Shown here in pieces: positions 11,611 to 19,230 of a DNA stretch of 40,644 nucleotides. Position 1 is the first letter of the stretch. Each line of letters starts with the position of its first letter. The position numbers and the translations under genes are program-made. The stretch comes from Bacillota bacterium. GTDB lineage: Bacteria > Bacillota > SHA-98 > UBA4971. The DNA lies in NCBI GenBank assembly GCA_030024085.1, contig JASEJE010000027.1, positions 1 to 40,644 on the forward strand, in the 5' to 3' direction. Below the pieces are notes generated by a model that was not told the origin of the DNA, did no database searches, and worked only from the letters and a program-made list of their open reading frames with translations.

Positions 11611-11612
11611 GG

Positions 11613-11632
11613 AGGCGCCTGAGGGGGCGCCT
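11613..11632 (+). terminator. GC-rich hairpin after anti-sigma gene
   Basis: AGGCGCC (11613-11619) and GGCGCCT (11626-11632) form a perfect 7-bp stem with a 6-nt loop, immediately after the stop codon. There is no T-tract, so it may be only a weak or factor-assisted terminator. Confidence 0.35.
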
Positions 11633-11637
11633 GATCT

Positions 11638-11796
11638 CGCAGGTCTTCGGCCGCTGCGGTGGGTCTCTGGCCAGTGCGGCAGGTCCTGGCCGGTGGCGCA
11701 GGCCTCCGGGAGACAGCGCAGCTCTCGGGCAGATGGCGCGGGTCTCGCGTAGATTGCGCACGTCCGGGGTAGATCGCGCAGGTCCCGGCAAGGCGG
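11638..11796. repeat. 20-bp-period imperfect tandem repeat (8 units)
   Basis: Eight consecutive units, the first of 19 bp and the rest of exactly 20 bp, each begin CGC or CGG and most continue with RGGTCT or similar (unit starts 11638, 11657, 11677, 11697, 11717, 11737, 11757, 11777). The period equals about two helical turns and is not a multiple of three, so the array is unlikely to encode protein. It fills most of the 324-bp gap between the anti-sigma and bactofilin-like genes. The rest of the gap shows no gene. Confidence 0.8.
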
Positions 11797-11934
11797 TCCC
11801 AAAGTAAGCCGCCGCTGCGCAGATCTGTTCGCGGTCGCGTACACTGACGTGCGTAGAGTCGCCAGTCGCCAGCCCGCTACCCTGATGCAAGGCGCGGTGC
11901 TGGCTCCCAAGAGAACATGTGAGGAGTGTTGAAA

Positions 11935-13035
11935 ATGGGCATCAAAGTGGGATCGATCGTGTCACGGCAGAGGAAGGGGTTCGCGGCGGTCGCGGTGGTG
12001 CTGGTCCTGGCAGCCGCGGTCGTGCTGGGGGGCTTTGTCGGGTCAGCGTCCGCTGAGGAGAGACGAACCGGGGGCTCCGTTGTGTTCGGCGGCCCGGTTC
12101 ACGTGCAGGCAGACGAGGTCGTTGAAGGCGGCGTGGTCTCCCTGGGCGACAGGGTCACCGTGGACGGGCGCGTGACAGGGGACGCCGTTTCCATCGGGTC
12201 GGTGGTCGAGGTCAACGGCGAGGTGGACGGCGACGTGGTATCGGTTGGATCCACGGTGATTCTCAGCGATAACGCGAGGGTCGGCGGGGATGTGGCGAGC
12301 ATCGGAGGGTCGGTGCAGAGGTCTCCCGGCGCGGTCGTGGGTGGCTCGGTCACGAGCGGCGGGGTCCCGTTCAGGTTCGACTTTCGCGGCATCACGTGGC
12401 CGATGCACCGGGGGGCGTGGCACATGCCGTGGGCGTCCTTCGGCTTCATGTGGCTCGCACGCCTCGTGGGCGCGCTGGTGCTGGCGCTAGTCATCGTGGC
12501 GATCTGGCCGAACAATGCAGCTGCCGTGGGGGCCGCGATTGAGACGAGACTCGGGCGGGCCGCGCTCATCGGGCTCGTGGCGTGGCTGCTATTCGTGCCC
12601 GGCATGATACTCCTTGCGATCACGCTCATAGGCATCCCGCTGGTGCCGGTGTGGATACTGTTCTATGTGGCGGCCGGGGCGCTCGGCCATGCGGCCATCT
12701 CGGTGGTCGTGGGCGACAAAGTGGCGAGGCTCGCGAACGCGAACATGTCGATCCTCGCCAAGGTCCTCGTGGGCGCGCTCATCATGGCCCTGCTGAGCTG
12801 GATCCCTGCGGCCGGGTTCCTCGTGAGCATCGCGGTAGCGGTCATCGGCCTCGGGGCCGTCCTGGATACGAGGTTCGGCACCAACAGGCCCTGGTTCCCG
12901 CCGCGCCAGCAGCAGCCTGTGCATCCACTGCCACGGCCGCAGGAAGGGACGCGAACGGCGCAGCCGGTAGAGCCGGCGGAGCCGGCGCACCCGACGGAGC
13001 AGCCGGAGCCTTCAGATCCCCTGCAGGAGCAGTAG
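11935..13035 (+). CDS. Bactofilin-like polymer-forming envelope protein with C-terminal membrane domain
   Basis: 366-residue exported or membrane protein. An N-terminal basic segment and hydrophobic stretch (about 15-40, ending ASA) look like a signal peptide or anchor. Residues about 45-145 form a right-handed-helix-type repeat of short valine/glycine units (GDRVTVDGRVTGDAVSIGSVVEVNGEVDGDVVSVGS), typical of the polymer-forming/bactofilin class. Then come several transmembrane helices (about 175-310) and a Pro/Glu-rich tail. ATG 11935 follows GAGGAG; GTG 11926 and TTG 11929 are alternatives. It lies downstream of the ECF sigma/anti-sigma genes, and may be a target of that sigma factor in an envelope-stress response (inference). 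Confidence 0.8.
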   Translation: MGIKVGSIVSRQRKGFAAVAVVLVLAAAVVLGGFVGSASAEERRTGGSVVFGGPVHVQADEVVEGGVVSLGDRVTVDGRVTGDAVSIGSVVEVNGEVDGDVVSVGSTVILSDNARVGGDVASIGGSVQRSPGAVVGGSVTSGGVPFRFDFRGITWPMHRGAWHMPWASFGFMWLARLVGALVLALVIVAIWPNNAAAVGAAIETRLGRAALIGLVAWLLFVPGMILLAITLIGIPLVPVWILFYVAAGALGHAAISVVVGDKVARLANANMSILAKVLVGALIMALLSWIPAAGFLVSIAVAVIGLGAVLDTRFGTNRPWFPPRQQQPVHPLPRPQEGTRTAQPVEPAEPAHPTEQPEPSDPLQEQ

Positions 13036-13169
13036 CAGCCCCTGCAGCGGCCCTCGCCGCCGCCGCCGGGACAGCATGAGCAGCGACGGCGCGCCGCTCG
13101 CAGACGTCGCTCCGGAAGAAAGCGACAACTGCCGCGTGGGATGTAATGGACGAAGCAACACACGACCGT

Positions 13170-13209
13170 GGAAGGTGCCAGCCCGTTCCGTCGGGTCCCG
13201 GCACCTTCC
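13170..13209. terminator. Inverted repeat between convergent genes (bidirectional terminator candidate)
   Basis: Perfect 10-bp arms GGAAGGTGCC (13170-13179) and GGCACCTTCC (13200-13209) flank a 20-nt loop. It lies midway in the 230-bp gap between the convergent bactofilin-like and histidine kinase genes. No T-tract follows either side. Confidence 0.5.
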
Positions 13210-13265
13210 CGTGTACGTTGCTCCTTGGCCCGGCGCTGTGCATGGCAAGCCGCCGGGGCGCGGGG

Positions 13266-14669
13266 TCAGCGCGCGACGGGGAGGGTAAAGGTGAAGGTGG
13301 CGCCCTGGCCGGGCGCACTGTCGGCCCATATACGGCCGCCGTGGGCCTCCACGATGCCCTTCGCGATGGCAAGACCGAGGCCCGCACCGCCTGCAGCGCG
13401 GTCGCGGGCTTCGTCCGTCCGGTAGAACCTGTCGAATACGTGCGGGATGTCCTTCTCGGCTATCCCCGGCCCCGTGTCCCGGACGGACACGGCGACCCAC
13501 CCGCCTTCGTCGTGACCCTGGCGGCGGGCGGACACGGTGACGGCGCCCCCGTCGGGCGTGTGGCGCATGGCGTTGGCGAGGAGGTTCACGAGCACCTGGG
13601 CTATGCGATCCGGGTCCGCCTGGACCTGCGGGAGGTCGGGGTCGGCGGTCGTCTCGAGCCGGATCCCGCGCGAGTCAGCCTCCGGGCCGAAGACTGCGGC
13701 CACGCGCGCAACGACGTCGCCAATACATGTGGGCACGAGGTGGAGAGGAAAGCCCCCTGACTCCATCTGCCCGAGGTTCAGGAGGTCCTGCACGATCCTG
13801 GACAGGCGAATCACCTCGTCGTGCAGGGAGACGAACATCTCAGGGGTGGGTTCGGCCACGCCCTCCTGCAGGGATTCGAGGTTTCCGCGCAACACCGCTA
13901 GGGGTGTGCGGAGCTCGTGCGCCACGTCGGCCATGAGCTTATGCCGGACGTCTTCGCTGGCCTTGAGGCTGTCCTGCATGAGGTTGAAGGCCTTTGCCAC
14001 GTCCCCGATTTCCCCCTCAGGCTCGAGTGCAACCTTCCCGCTGAAGTCGCGCCTGGCTATCCGGCGCGCGGCTCGTGCAAGTTCAGCGAGGGGCGTGGAG
14101 ATCTGCCGCGAGAAGGTGGACGCGAGCGCAACCCCGAGGAGGGCGGCAAGCAGCGCCCCGAGGACGGTCGAAACCGTCACGCGGCGCAGGAACTCAGCCT
14201 CCAGGGTCACGAGCCCCCTCTGAAGCGGGGTCACCAGGGCCACGGTGCCGACGCGTCGATCGTCCACGACGACGGGCAGGGAGAACCTGGCCGCTTCCTC
14301 ACCCAGGAACGAACCGGTGGCCGTGCCTTCGGAATCCGCCACGACCATGCCGGTCTCGTCGGCGAGCACCACCCGCTCGCCCCTGGCCTCCGCTGCCGGG
14401 GCGCCCGCCCATCGCCTGCCGAAGCCCCTACCGCGTTCCGGCCCTGGCCCAGCCGCCTGCAGGAGGGCCTGGACGCCGGACCAGGAGCCTTTCTGGCCGT
14501 AGTAGGCGGCGAAGAGATCGCGCCACTGCTCAGCCCGGGCTATCGTGATCCGCCCGACGTACCAGTCGAAAACCGAGCGAGTCGCCGTGTTCGCCACGAC
14601 CGCGGTAAGAAGAGCGCCGCAGACGGCGACGGCTGCAAATGCTATGGAGATCCTGCGTCCGATGGTCAT
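13266..14669 (-). CDS. HAMP-domain sensor histidine kinase
   Basis: 467-residue membrane kinase of a two-component system. Transmembrane helix 1 is at about 8-29 (ISIAFAAVAVCGALLTAVVAN), an extracytoplasmic sensor region follows, helix 2 is at about 165-186, then HAMP (about 187-240). The HisKA domain carries phospho-acceptor H251 in MADVAHELRTPLAVL. The HATPase domain has N-box NLLANAMRHTPDGG, G1 DTGPGIAEKDI, F-box FDRFYR and G2 GGAGLGLAIAKGI. Start ATG 14669 is preceded by GGGAGGGAG; an adjacent GTG at 14672 is possible. It is transcribed behind the response regulator (75-bp gap). The sensed signal is unknown. Confidence 0.95.
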   Translation of the reverse strand: MTIGRRISIAFAAVAVCGALLTAVVANTATRSVFDWYVGRITIARAEQWRDLFAAYYGQKGSWSGVQALLQAAGPGPERGRGFGRRWAGAPAAEARGERVVLADETGMVVADSEGTATGSFLGEEAARFSLPVVVDDRRVGTVALVTPLQRGLVTLEAEFLRRVTVSTVLGALLAALLGVALASTFSRQISTPLAELARAARRIARRDFSGKVALEPEGEIGDVAKAFNLMQDSLKASEDVRHKLMADVAHELRTPLAVLRGNLESLQEGVAEPTPEMFVSLHDEVIRLSRIVQDLLNLGQMESGGFPLHLVPTCIGDVVARVAAVFGPEADSRGIRLETTADPDLPQVQADPDRIAQVLVNLLANAMRHTPDGGAVTVSARRQGHDEGGWVAVSVRDTGPGIAEKDIPHVFDRFYRTDEARDRAAGGAGLGLAIAKGIVEAHGGRIWADSAPGQGATFTFTLPVAR

Positions 14670-14744
14670 CACGCCGCTCCCTCCCCGCGCGGCCGCGTCA
14701 CCATGAGGTGCAGACGCAGCGCATCGCAGCGATCATGCATGAAT

Positions 14745-15455
14745 TCACCCCTGGTGCCGCTCGCCGGGTTCCGCGAGCTTGTAACCCAGGCCGTACACCG
14801 TGACGAGCCGCCTGGGGCTGGATGGATCCTCCTCTATCTTCTTTCGCAGGTTGCTGACGTGCGTATCGATAGACCGCTCATATCCGGCGTACGCCTCCCC
14901 GAGCGCGGCGTTGACGAGCTGCAAGCGACTCGCGACCCTCCCCGGGCGCTCGGCGAGGAAACTCAAGATGGCGAATTCTGTTGGCGTGAGCACCACGGGG
15001 CGACCGGCCACCTGGACCTCGTGGCGGTCGGTGTCGATGACGACATCGCCGACCTCGAGAACGGTGTTCTTCTGGCCGGCGGCGTCCTTGTCGGCCCTTC
15101 GAAGGACTGCCCGCACGCGGGCCGCTAGTTCGCGGAGGCTGAATGGCTTCGTGACGTAGTCATCTGCGCCGAGCTCCAGCCCCACGACGCGATCGACCTC
15201 CTCTGACTTCGCTGTGAGCATGATGACCGGGACGTCGCTTTCGGCCCTGATCTCGCGGCAGATATCGAGCCCGCTCTTGCCAGGAAGCATGAGATCGAGG
15301 ACGATGAGGTCCGGGCGCGCCCTGCGGAATGTGTCGAGGCCGGAAGGCCCGTCGGGGGCCCAGTCCACCCGGTAGCCCTGGGCATCGAGGTAGTCCCTGA
15401 CCATTGTGCCAATTGCGGCTTCATCGTCTATCACGAGTATGCGCGGTCGGTCCAC
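14745..15455 (-). CDS. OmpR/PhoB-family response regulator
   Basis: 236-residue DNA-binding response regulator, partner of the downstream histidine kinase. The receiver domain (about 4-118) has the acidic pair D10/D11, phospho-acceptor D54 (PDLIVLDLMLPG), the conserved Thr in MLTAKSEE and Lys in VTKPFSLREL. The C-terminal winged helix (about 135-230) shows LTPTEFAILSFLAERPGRV and the recognition segment SIDTHVSNLRKKIEEDP, ending RLVTVYGLGYKL. Start GTG 15455 has a G-rich site (GAGGGGGG) about 8 bp upstream and gives the normal family length; longer in-frame readings upstream lack homology. Targets may include the secreted-protein gene on the same strand (16143-16802), which is a guess. Confidence 0.95.
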   Translation of the reverse strand: MDRPRILVIDDEAAIGTMVRDYLDAQGYRVDWAPDGPSGLDTFRRARPDLIVLDLMLPGKSGLDICREIRAESDVPVIMLTAKSEEVDRVVGLELGADDYVTKPFSLRELAARVRAVLRRADKDAAGQKNTVLEVGDVVIDTDRHEVQVAGRPVVLTPTEFAILSFLAERPGRVASRLQLVNAALGEAYAGYERSIDTHVSNLRKKIEEDPSSPRRLVTVYGLGYKLAEPGERHQG

Positions 15456-15682
15456 ATGCCGCCCCCCTCTGCTTTCAAGCCGATCCGCCTCGCCCGGGCG
15501 AGCTTCGCTGCCCGTCGGGCGACCCGTCACAATCGGCGCGTCCGGAACCGTCAGCCCAGCCCGGCCCAGGTTTCGCAGGCGGAACATGCCGCATCCCGAT
15601 TACCGATGGCCCTTGGCCTCGTGGATTCGCAGAAGATCGCCGCTTGGTGGTTCTGCGGTCTTCTGAGCGATCCCAACTCGCA

Positions 15683-15703
15683 ATTTGACGCGGTTTGTCA
15701 AAT
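15683..15703. promoter_or_regulatory. Short inverted repeat upstream of the response regulator
   Basis: ATTTGAC (15683-15689) and GTCAAAT (15697-15703) form a 7-bp palindrome with a 7-bp spacer. It lies about 230 bp upstream of the response regulator start and could be an operator. No good -10 sequence was found nearby. Confidence 0.3.
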
Positions 15704-15757
15704 CCCACATACGGGAACCAGGCATCAGGATCATTGTGCCCGATAATGCCCAAAGTT

Positions 15758-15787
15758 GCAAGGGAAGGCCCGAAGACCTTCCCTTGC
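15758..15787. repeat. Perfect 11-bp hairpin in intergenic region
   Basis: GCAAGGGAAGG (15758-15768) and CCTTCCCTTGC (15777-15787) are perfect complements around an 8-nt loop. No T-tract follows. The surrounding 15456-15938 contains no gene I can support. It could be a terminator for the minus-strand secreted-protein gene or an element remnant. Confidence 0.5.
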
Positions 15788-15938
15788 GAGGAGATGATCC
15801 GGTGTGAGCCTGCCCCAATGGAGGTTCGAGGCCGCTCGCACCCTGGGGGACTGCCACCTTTCTTCGCTGGTAGACCGTACGCCTCAATGTACCTGCGCCC
15901 AGCTGGCGGTGTCCCAGTGCTGCGTCCAGTGCCGAGCT

Positions 15939-16145
15939 TAAGTATGGCGCCATAAGTTTGTGCCATCTTCGCTGACGGTGCTGGGGTTGCCGGTGCTTGC
16001 ACGACGGGGCGTCGAGAATTTGGCTAGCCCGCGCGCCAAATTCGAACGAGGCGCGCCGCAAGCGCGCCGTCCCCGGAGGGCAACACCGGCAACCCTGAAC
16101 AGGACACCCGCACAAGAGTGGCGCGAACTTGTGGCGATCTACTTA
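15939..16145 (+). repeat. Family A palindromic element, full form (copy A2)
   Basis: Ends TAAGTATGGCGCCATAAGTT (15939-15958) and, on the opposite strand, TAAGTAGATCGCCACAAGTT (16145 back to 16126) agree at 16 of 20 bases. Inside is the perfect 12-bp pair GGGTTGCCGGTG (15984-15995)/CACCGGCAACCC (16084-16095). Inside that are hairpins AATTTGGC/GCCAAATT and GGCGCGC-CGCAA-GCGCGCC. The outer dinucleotides are TA on both sides, as expected for a TA-targeting MITE of the Tc1/IS630 type (inference). The right terminus contains the stop codon of the minus-strand gene 16143-16802. Confidence 0.82.
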
Positions 16146-16802
16146 GTTCTGAGTCTGAGTCTGGGTTTGGGTTTGGGTCTGCTGCCAGAACGGACAGTCA
16201 GCGGGACCCTGTCCGAGCCCCATGCCCGCTCTGAAGCCACGCTTGAACCCGCGCTCCCATCCCCGACGGTAAGCTGCGCCGAACCCTGCGCCGACGCCGG
16301 CGCCACCGCGCCGACCTGCGCTGGGACTGCGGCCTATCCTGAGGCCTGCTCCCTGCGGGCCGACGGCGGTCCGGGTGATGGCCGCCTGAAGGTTGGTCCG
16401 CACGTTCGTGAGCACCTGCTCAGCCTGGGCCTGGGTCATCCTGCCGCTTGCGACGAGGCTGTCAACGTAGGCCTTGGCCTGGGCCATGAGGGTCTCCAGG
16501 AGCTGGGCCTCGCTTACGCCTCTTTCCTTCGCGATGTCAACGAAGGACTTGCCTTGCTGTCTCGCCGCGACGAGGTCTTCCACCTTCATCCCGAGGATGT
16601 CTGCGATCTTCGTCACGAGTGGCGTCCTCTGGGCACCACCGAACCACGGGTTCGCGGGGGTCGTCGGCGCTATGCCCGTTGCTGCGGGCTGCTGGGGCGC
16701 CGCGGTTTCCTGTGCGAAGGCCGCGCCCGCAACGCCTGTCAGGGCCACCGCAAACGCGAGCACGCCCGCGATGAGTGTGTTGTGTATCCTTGTCCGGATC
16801 AT
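16143..16802 (-). CDS. Small secreted protein (DUF2680-like) with Gln-Thr repeat tail
   Basis: 219-residue exported protein of unknown function. An N-terminal signal peptide (MIRTRIHNTLIAGVLAFAV...AFA) is followed by a Pro/Ala spacer and a helical region (about 50-130, LVTKIADILGMKVEDLVAARQQGKSFVDIAKERGVSEAQLL) resembling the LGIS-VEEL-KEGKS-IAEIA pattern of DUF2680 repeats of Firmicutes. The C-terminal third is Gly/Arg-rich and ends in a short QTQTQT repeat. ATG 16802 has a near-perfect site (GGAGGTG, 8 bp upstream). The TAA stop lies in the end of the family A element. The family assignment is from pattern memory and moderate. Confidence 0.75.
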   Translation of the reverse strand: MIRTRIHNTLIAGVLAFAVALTGVAGAAFAQETAAPQQPAATGIAPTTPANPWFGGAQRTPLVTKIADILGMKVEDLVAARQQGKSFVDIAKERGVSEAQLLETLMAQAKAYVDSLVASGRMTQAQAEQVLTNVRTNLQAAITRTAVGPQGAGLRIGRSPSAGRRGGAGVGAGFGAAYRRGWERGFKRGFRAGMGLGQGPADCPFWQQTQTQTQTQTQN

Positions 16803-16942
16803 TCTCCGGCACCTCCTTTCGAATCCATTGTAACTTGCCTGTTTCAAGATCCTGCGAGACGAATGTGAAGGTCTTGTCAAGATTCGCGGGAGATGGGGTC
16901 ATCTTGAAACGTCCATCTACCAGCGTGTTTGCATGACACCAA

Positions 16943-17078
16943 ACATCCACCCACCGGCGAACTGGCAACCGGCCAGTCAGCCGGTGGCTGGCCAGTTCAC
17001 ATCATGCAAAACGTCCACGCACTGGCGGATTGGCAACTGGCGCATCAGCCTGCGGTTGGCGAACTCTCCGGTGATGGA
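16943..17078. repeat. Two-copy 68-bp imperfect direct repeat with internal palindromes
   Basis: Unit 1 (16943-17010) and unit 2 (17011-17078) share ACRTCCAC.CACYGGCG, TTGGCAACYGGC-type blocks and the same order of motifs. Unit 1 contains nested palindromes: CACCGGC (16952-16958)/GCCGGTG (16980-16986) and GAACTGG (16959-16965)/CCAGTTC (16992-16998). It lies in the 780-bp divergent gap between the secreted-protein gene and phosphomannomutase. No gene is seen in that gap. Confidence 0.55.
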
Positions 17079-17201
17079 TCACGTACTGTTGGCGGCTCTA
17101 CGCCACGCGAATTACTGGACGTGTAAACGGGCGGGGGAAGGACAACGGGCCAACGTGTCAAAGAGAACACGGTGGAATACACCATGAGCGCGTGACGGCG
17201 C

Positions 17202-17260
17202 TATACTGTGTACGGAGGAACCCCGGCTACTCGGGCCCGGTGTGACTTCGGAAGTCGCAC
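17202..17260 (+). promoter_or_regulatory. Possible -10 box and 5' leader hairpin for the phosphomannomutase gene
   Basis: TATACT (17202-17207) resembles a -10 box but has no good -35. Downstream, GTGTGACTT-CGG-AAGTCGCAC (17240-17260) forms a 9-bp stem with one G-U pair and a 3-nt loop. If transcription starts near 17214 the leader would be about 370 nt. No known riboswitch class was recognised. Confidence 0.3.
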
Positions 17261-17491
17261 ACGTCCGCCAGCAGGCCTTTGGTTGCCCGTGCTACGTTTT
17301 CGCGAGTCGCCTACGCTACCCCCTCAGTGCCGGGCACCGACAGCCAACGGCCGACAGCCGATAGCCAACGGCAGACCGCCGAGAGCCGAGAGCTGACAGC
17401 CGGTAGCGGGCTCTGGAACACGCGCGACCAAGCATCCCTCGGGGTCCCGTGGGATCCCTCGGGAGTCGTGGTTCCTGCGACCCGCATTGGA

Positions 17492-17567
17492 ACCCGGAGA
17501 CATGGACTGGACCCGGAGACATGGACTGGACCCGGAGACATGGACTGGACCCGCAGACCCGGGTTGG
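17492..17567 (+). repeat. 19-bp tandem repeat before phosphomannomutase
   Basis: Three exact copies of ACCCGGAGACATGGACTGG (17492-17510, 17511-17529, 17530-17548) and a diverged fourth (17549-17567). The array ends about 15 bp before the chosen start codon, overlapping the region where the ribosome site begins. A 19-bp period breaks frame, so it is probably in the leader. Confidence 0.9.
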
Positions 17568-17582
17568 AGAGGAAGTGAGTGT

Positions 17583-19130
17583 TTGAAGGTGAAAGCAGGC
17601 CACTACGACGGAGGTGTCGCCGACCCTGGTGGACCCGGCCCTGGGGGGCCGCCGCTGGCGGTGGACCACGTATTCCGCGAATACGACATCCGCGGGGTGG
17701 TGGGGAAGGAGCTATCACCCGAGTTCGTCCACCGGCTGGGACGGGCGCTCGGGACGTTCTACCGGCGCCACGGGGTGGGGAAGGTGTCTCTCGGACGAGA
17801 CGCGCGCACAAGTTCGCCTGTGTTCCGCGACGAGATGGCCTGTGGCCTCGTGGAAAGCGGCGTGGACGTCCTCGACATCGGGCTCGTGCCAACGCCGGTT
17901 CTCTACTTTTCCCTCTTCAACCTCGACGTCGGCGGCGGCGTCATGATCACCGGAAGCCACAACCCCCCCGACGAGAACGGCTTCAAGGTGTGCCTCGGCA
18001 GGACGACCATATACGGCGACGCCATCCACGACGTAAGGAGGATCATGCTCGAGAGTGACTTCGTCACCGGCGCGGGCGCGTACCTTGCCATGTCGGTCAA
18101 CGACGCTTATGTCAGGACCATCTCGGAGGATCTCGCCGGTGACATGAGCAGGGGACGGGCCGCGACCAGGGACGGGGCCGGGGCGGGAGGGCAAGACGGG
18201 GCCGCGGCCCGCCGCCGGGTGAAGGTCGTAGTGGACGCAGGAAACGGGACGGGCAACATCGTCGCTCTCGATCTTTACAGGAGCCTCGGCCATGATGTCG
18301 CAGGCCTGTACTCCGAGCCGGACGGTGCGTTTCCGCACCATCACCCCGACCCCACCATCCCTGCGAACCTCCAGGGCCTCATTGCCGAGGTTCGCAGAAC
18401 CGGCGCTGAGCTGGGCATAGCGTTCGACGGGGATGCCGACCGCATCGGCGTGGTGGCCGCGGATGGCACCATCCTGTGGGGCGACCAGATGCTCATCCTG
18501 TTCGCCAGGGACGTCCTCGCGACGCGCCCGGGGGCGAAGATCATCGGCGAGGTGAAGTGCTCGGAGGCGCTCTTCGACGAGGTCAGGAAGGCTGGGGGCG
18601 TGCCTATCATGTGGAAGGTCGGCCACTCCCTCATCAAAGCCAAGCTCAAAGAGGAAGGCGCGCTTCTCTCCGGCGAGATGAGCGGCCACCTGTTCTTCGC
18701 CGACAGGTATTACGGGTACGACGACGCCATATATGCGGGGGCGCGGCTCCTGGATCTCCTGTCCCGCTCAGGCCGCTCTCTCGACGACCTCGTGAGGACG
18801 CTGCCGAGGATGTACAACACGCCCGAGATCCGCGTGGACTGCCCCGAGACCGCCAAGAAGGCGGTGGTGGAGCGCGTGGCGGCCGTGTTCGGCCGAACGC
18901 ATCAGGTCAACTGCGTGGACGGGGCGCGGATCCGGTTCGCACACGGGTGGGGGCTGGTGCGGGCCTCCAACACCCAGCCCGTCCTCGTGCTCAGGTTCGA
19001 GGCCGAAAGCCCATCGGCGCTCGAGGAGATCAGGGAGACCGTTTTTCGCGAAGTCCGGGCGGCTATGGGTGCAGACTTGCAGGACGCCGGCGGTCTGCCG
19101 AAGGCTCCGGGATCGGGGCATGCGCGATAG
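17583..19130 (+). CDS. Phosphomannomutase/phosphoglucomutase (alpha-D-phosphohexomutase)
   Basis: Interconverts hexose 1- and 6-phosphates, linking glycolysis to nucleotide-sugar or glycogen synthesis. The 515-residue product has all four family loops: phosphoserine loop TGSHNPPDENG (S125), Mg-binding DGDADR (D282, D284, D286), sugar-specificity loop GEMSGH (E365) and phosphate-binding RASNTQPVLVLR. An insertion of Gly/Ala/Arg simple sequence (about 188-213) interrupts domain 2. Start TTG 17583 follows GGAGAGGAA; GTG 17589 and upstream starts inside the 19-bp repeats are alternatives. Which hexose is preferred cannot be told, but GlgP, GalT and GlgA occur nearby, so a glucose-1-phosphate role is plausible. 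Confidence 0.93.
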   Translation: MKVKAGHYDGGVADPGGPGPGGPPLAVDHVFREYDIRGVVGKELSPEFVHRLGRALGTFYRRHGVGKVSLGRDARTSSPVFRDEMACGLVESGVDVLDIGLVPTPVLYFSLFNLDVGGGVMITGSHNPPDENGFKVCLGRTTIYGDAIHDVRRIMLESDFVTGAGAYLAMSVNDAYVRTISEDLAGDMSRGRAATRDGAGAGGQDGAAARRRVKVVVDAGNGTGNIVALDLYRSLGHDVAGLYSEPDGAFPHHHPDPTIPANLQGLIAEVRRTGAELGIAFDGDADRIGVVAADGTILWGDQMLILFARDVLATRPGAKIIGEVKCSEALFDEVRKAGGVPIMWKVGHSLIKAKLKEEGALLSGEMSGHLFFADRYYGYDDAIYAGARLLDLLSRSGRSLDDLVRTLPRMYNTPEIRVDCPETAKKAVVERVAAVFGRTHQVNCVDGARIRFAHGWGLVRASNTQPVLVLRFEAESPSALEEIRETVFREVRAAMGADLQDAGGLPKAPGSGHAR

Positions 19131-19230
19131 GGCTTCGGGGTCTCCGATATTCGCTGGCCCGAGGCGCGGACATTCAGCAGATGAACCATCCCATGCCGCA
19201 AATTCCGATACTGCGTGGGCTCTTAGTTGA

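Noticed and set aside
15475-16002. Minus-strand 175-codon frame upstream of the response regulator
   Set aside because: Runs across an element and a hairpin, with no ribosome site or recognisable domain; the response regulator starts at 15455 behind its own G-rich site.
15939-16145. Integron attC site at gene 3' ends
   Set aside because: The position after stop codons is similar, but no GTTRRRY/RYYYAAC core sites match, family members do not flank a cassette array, and no integrase is seen.
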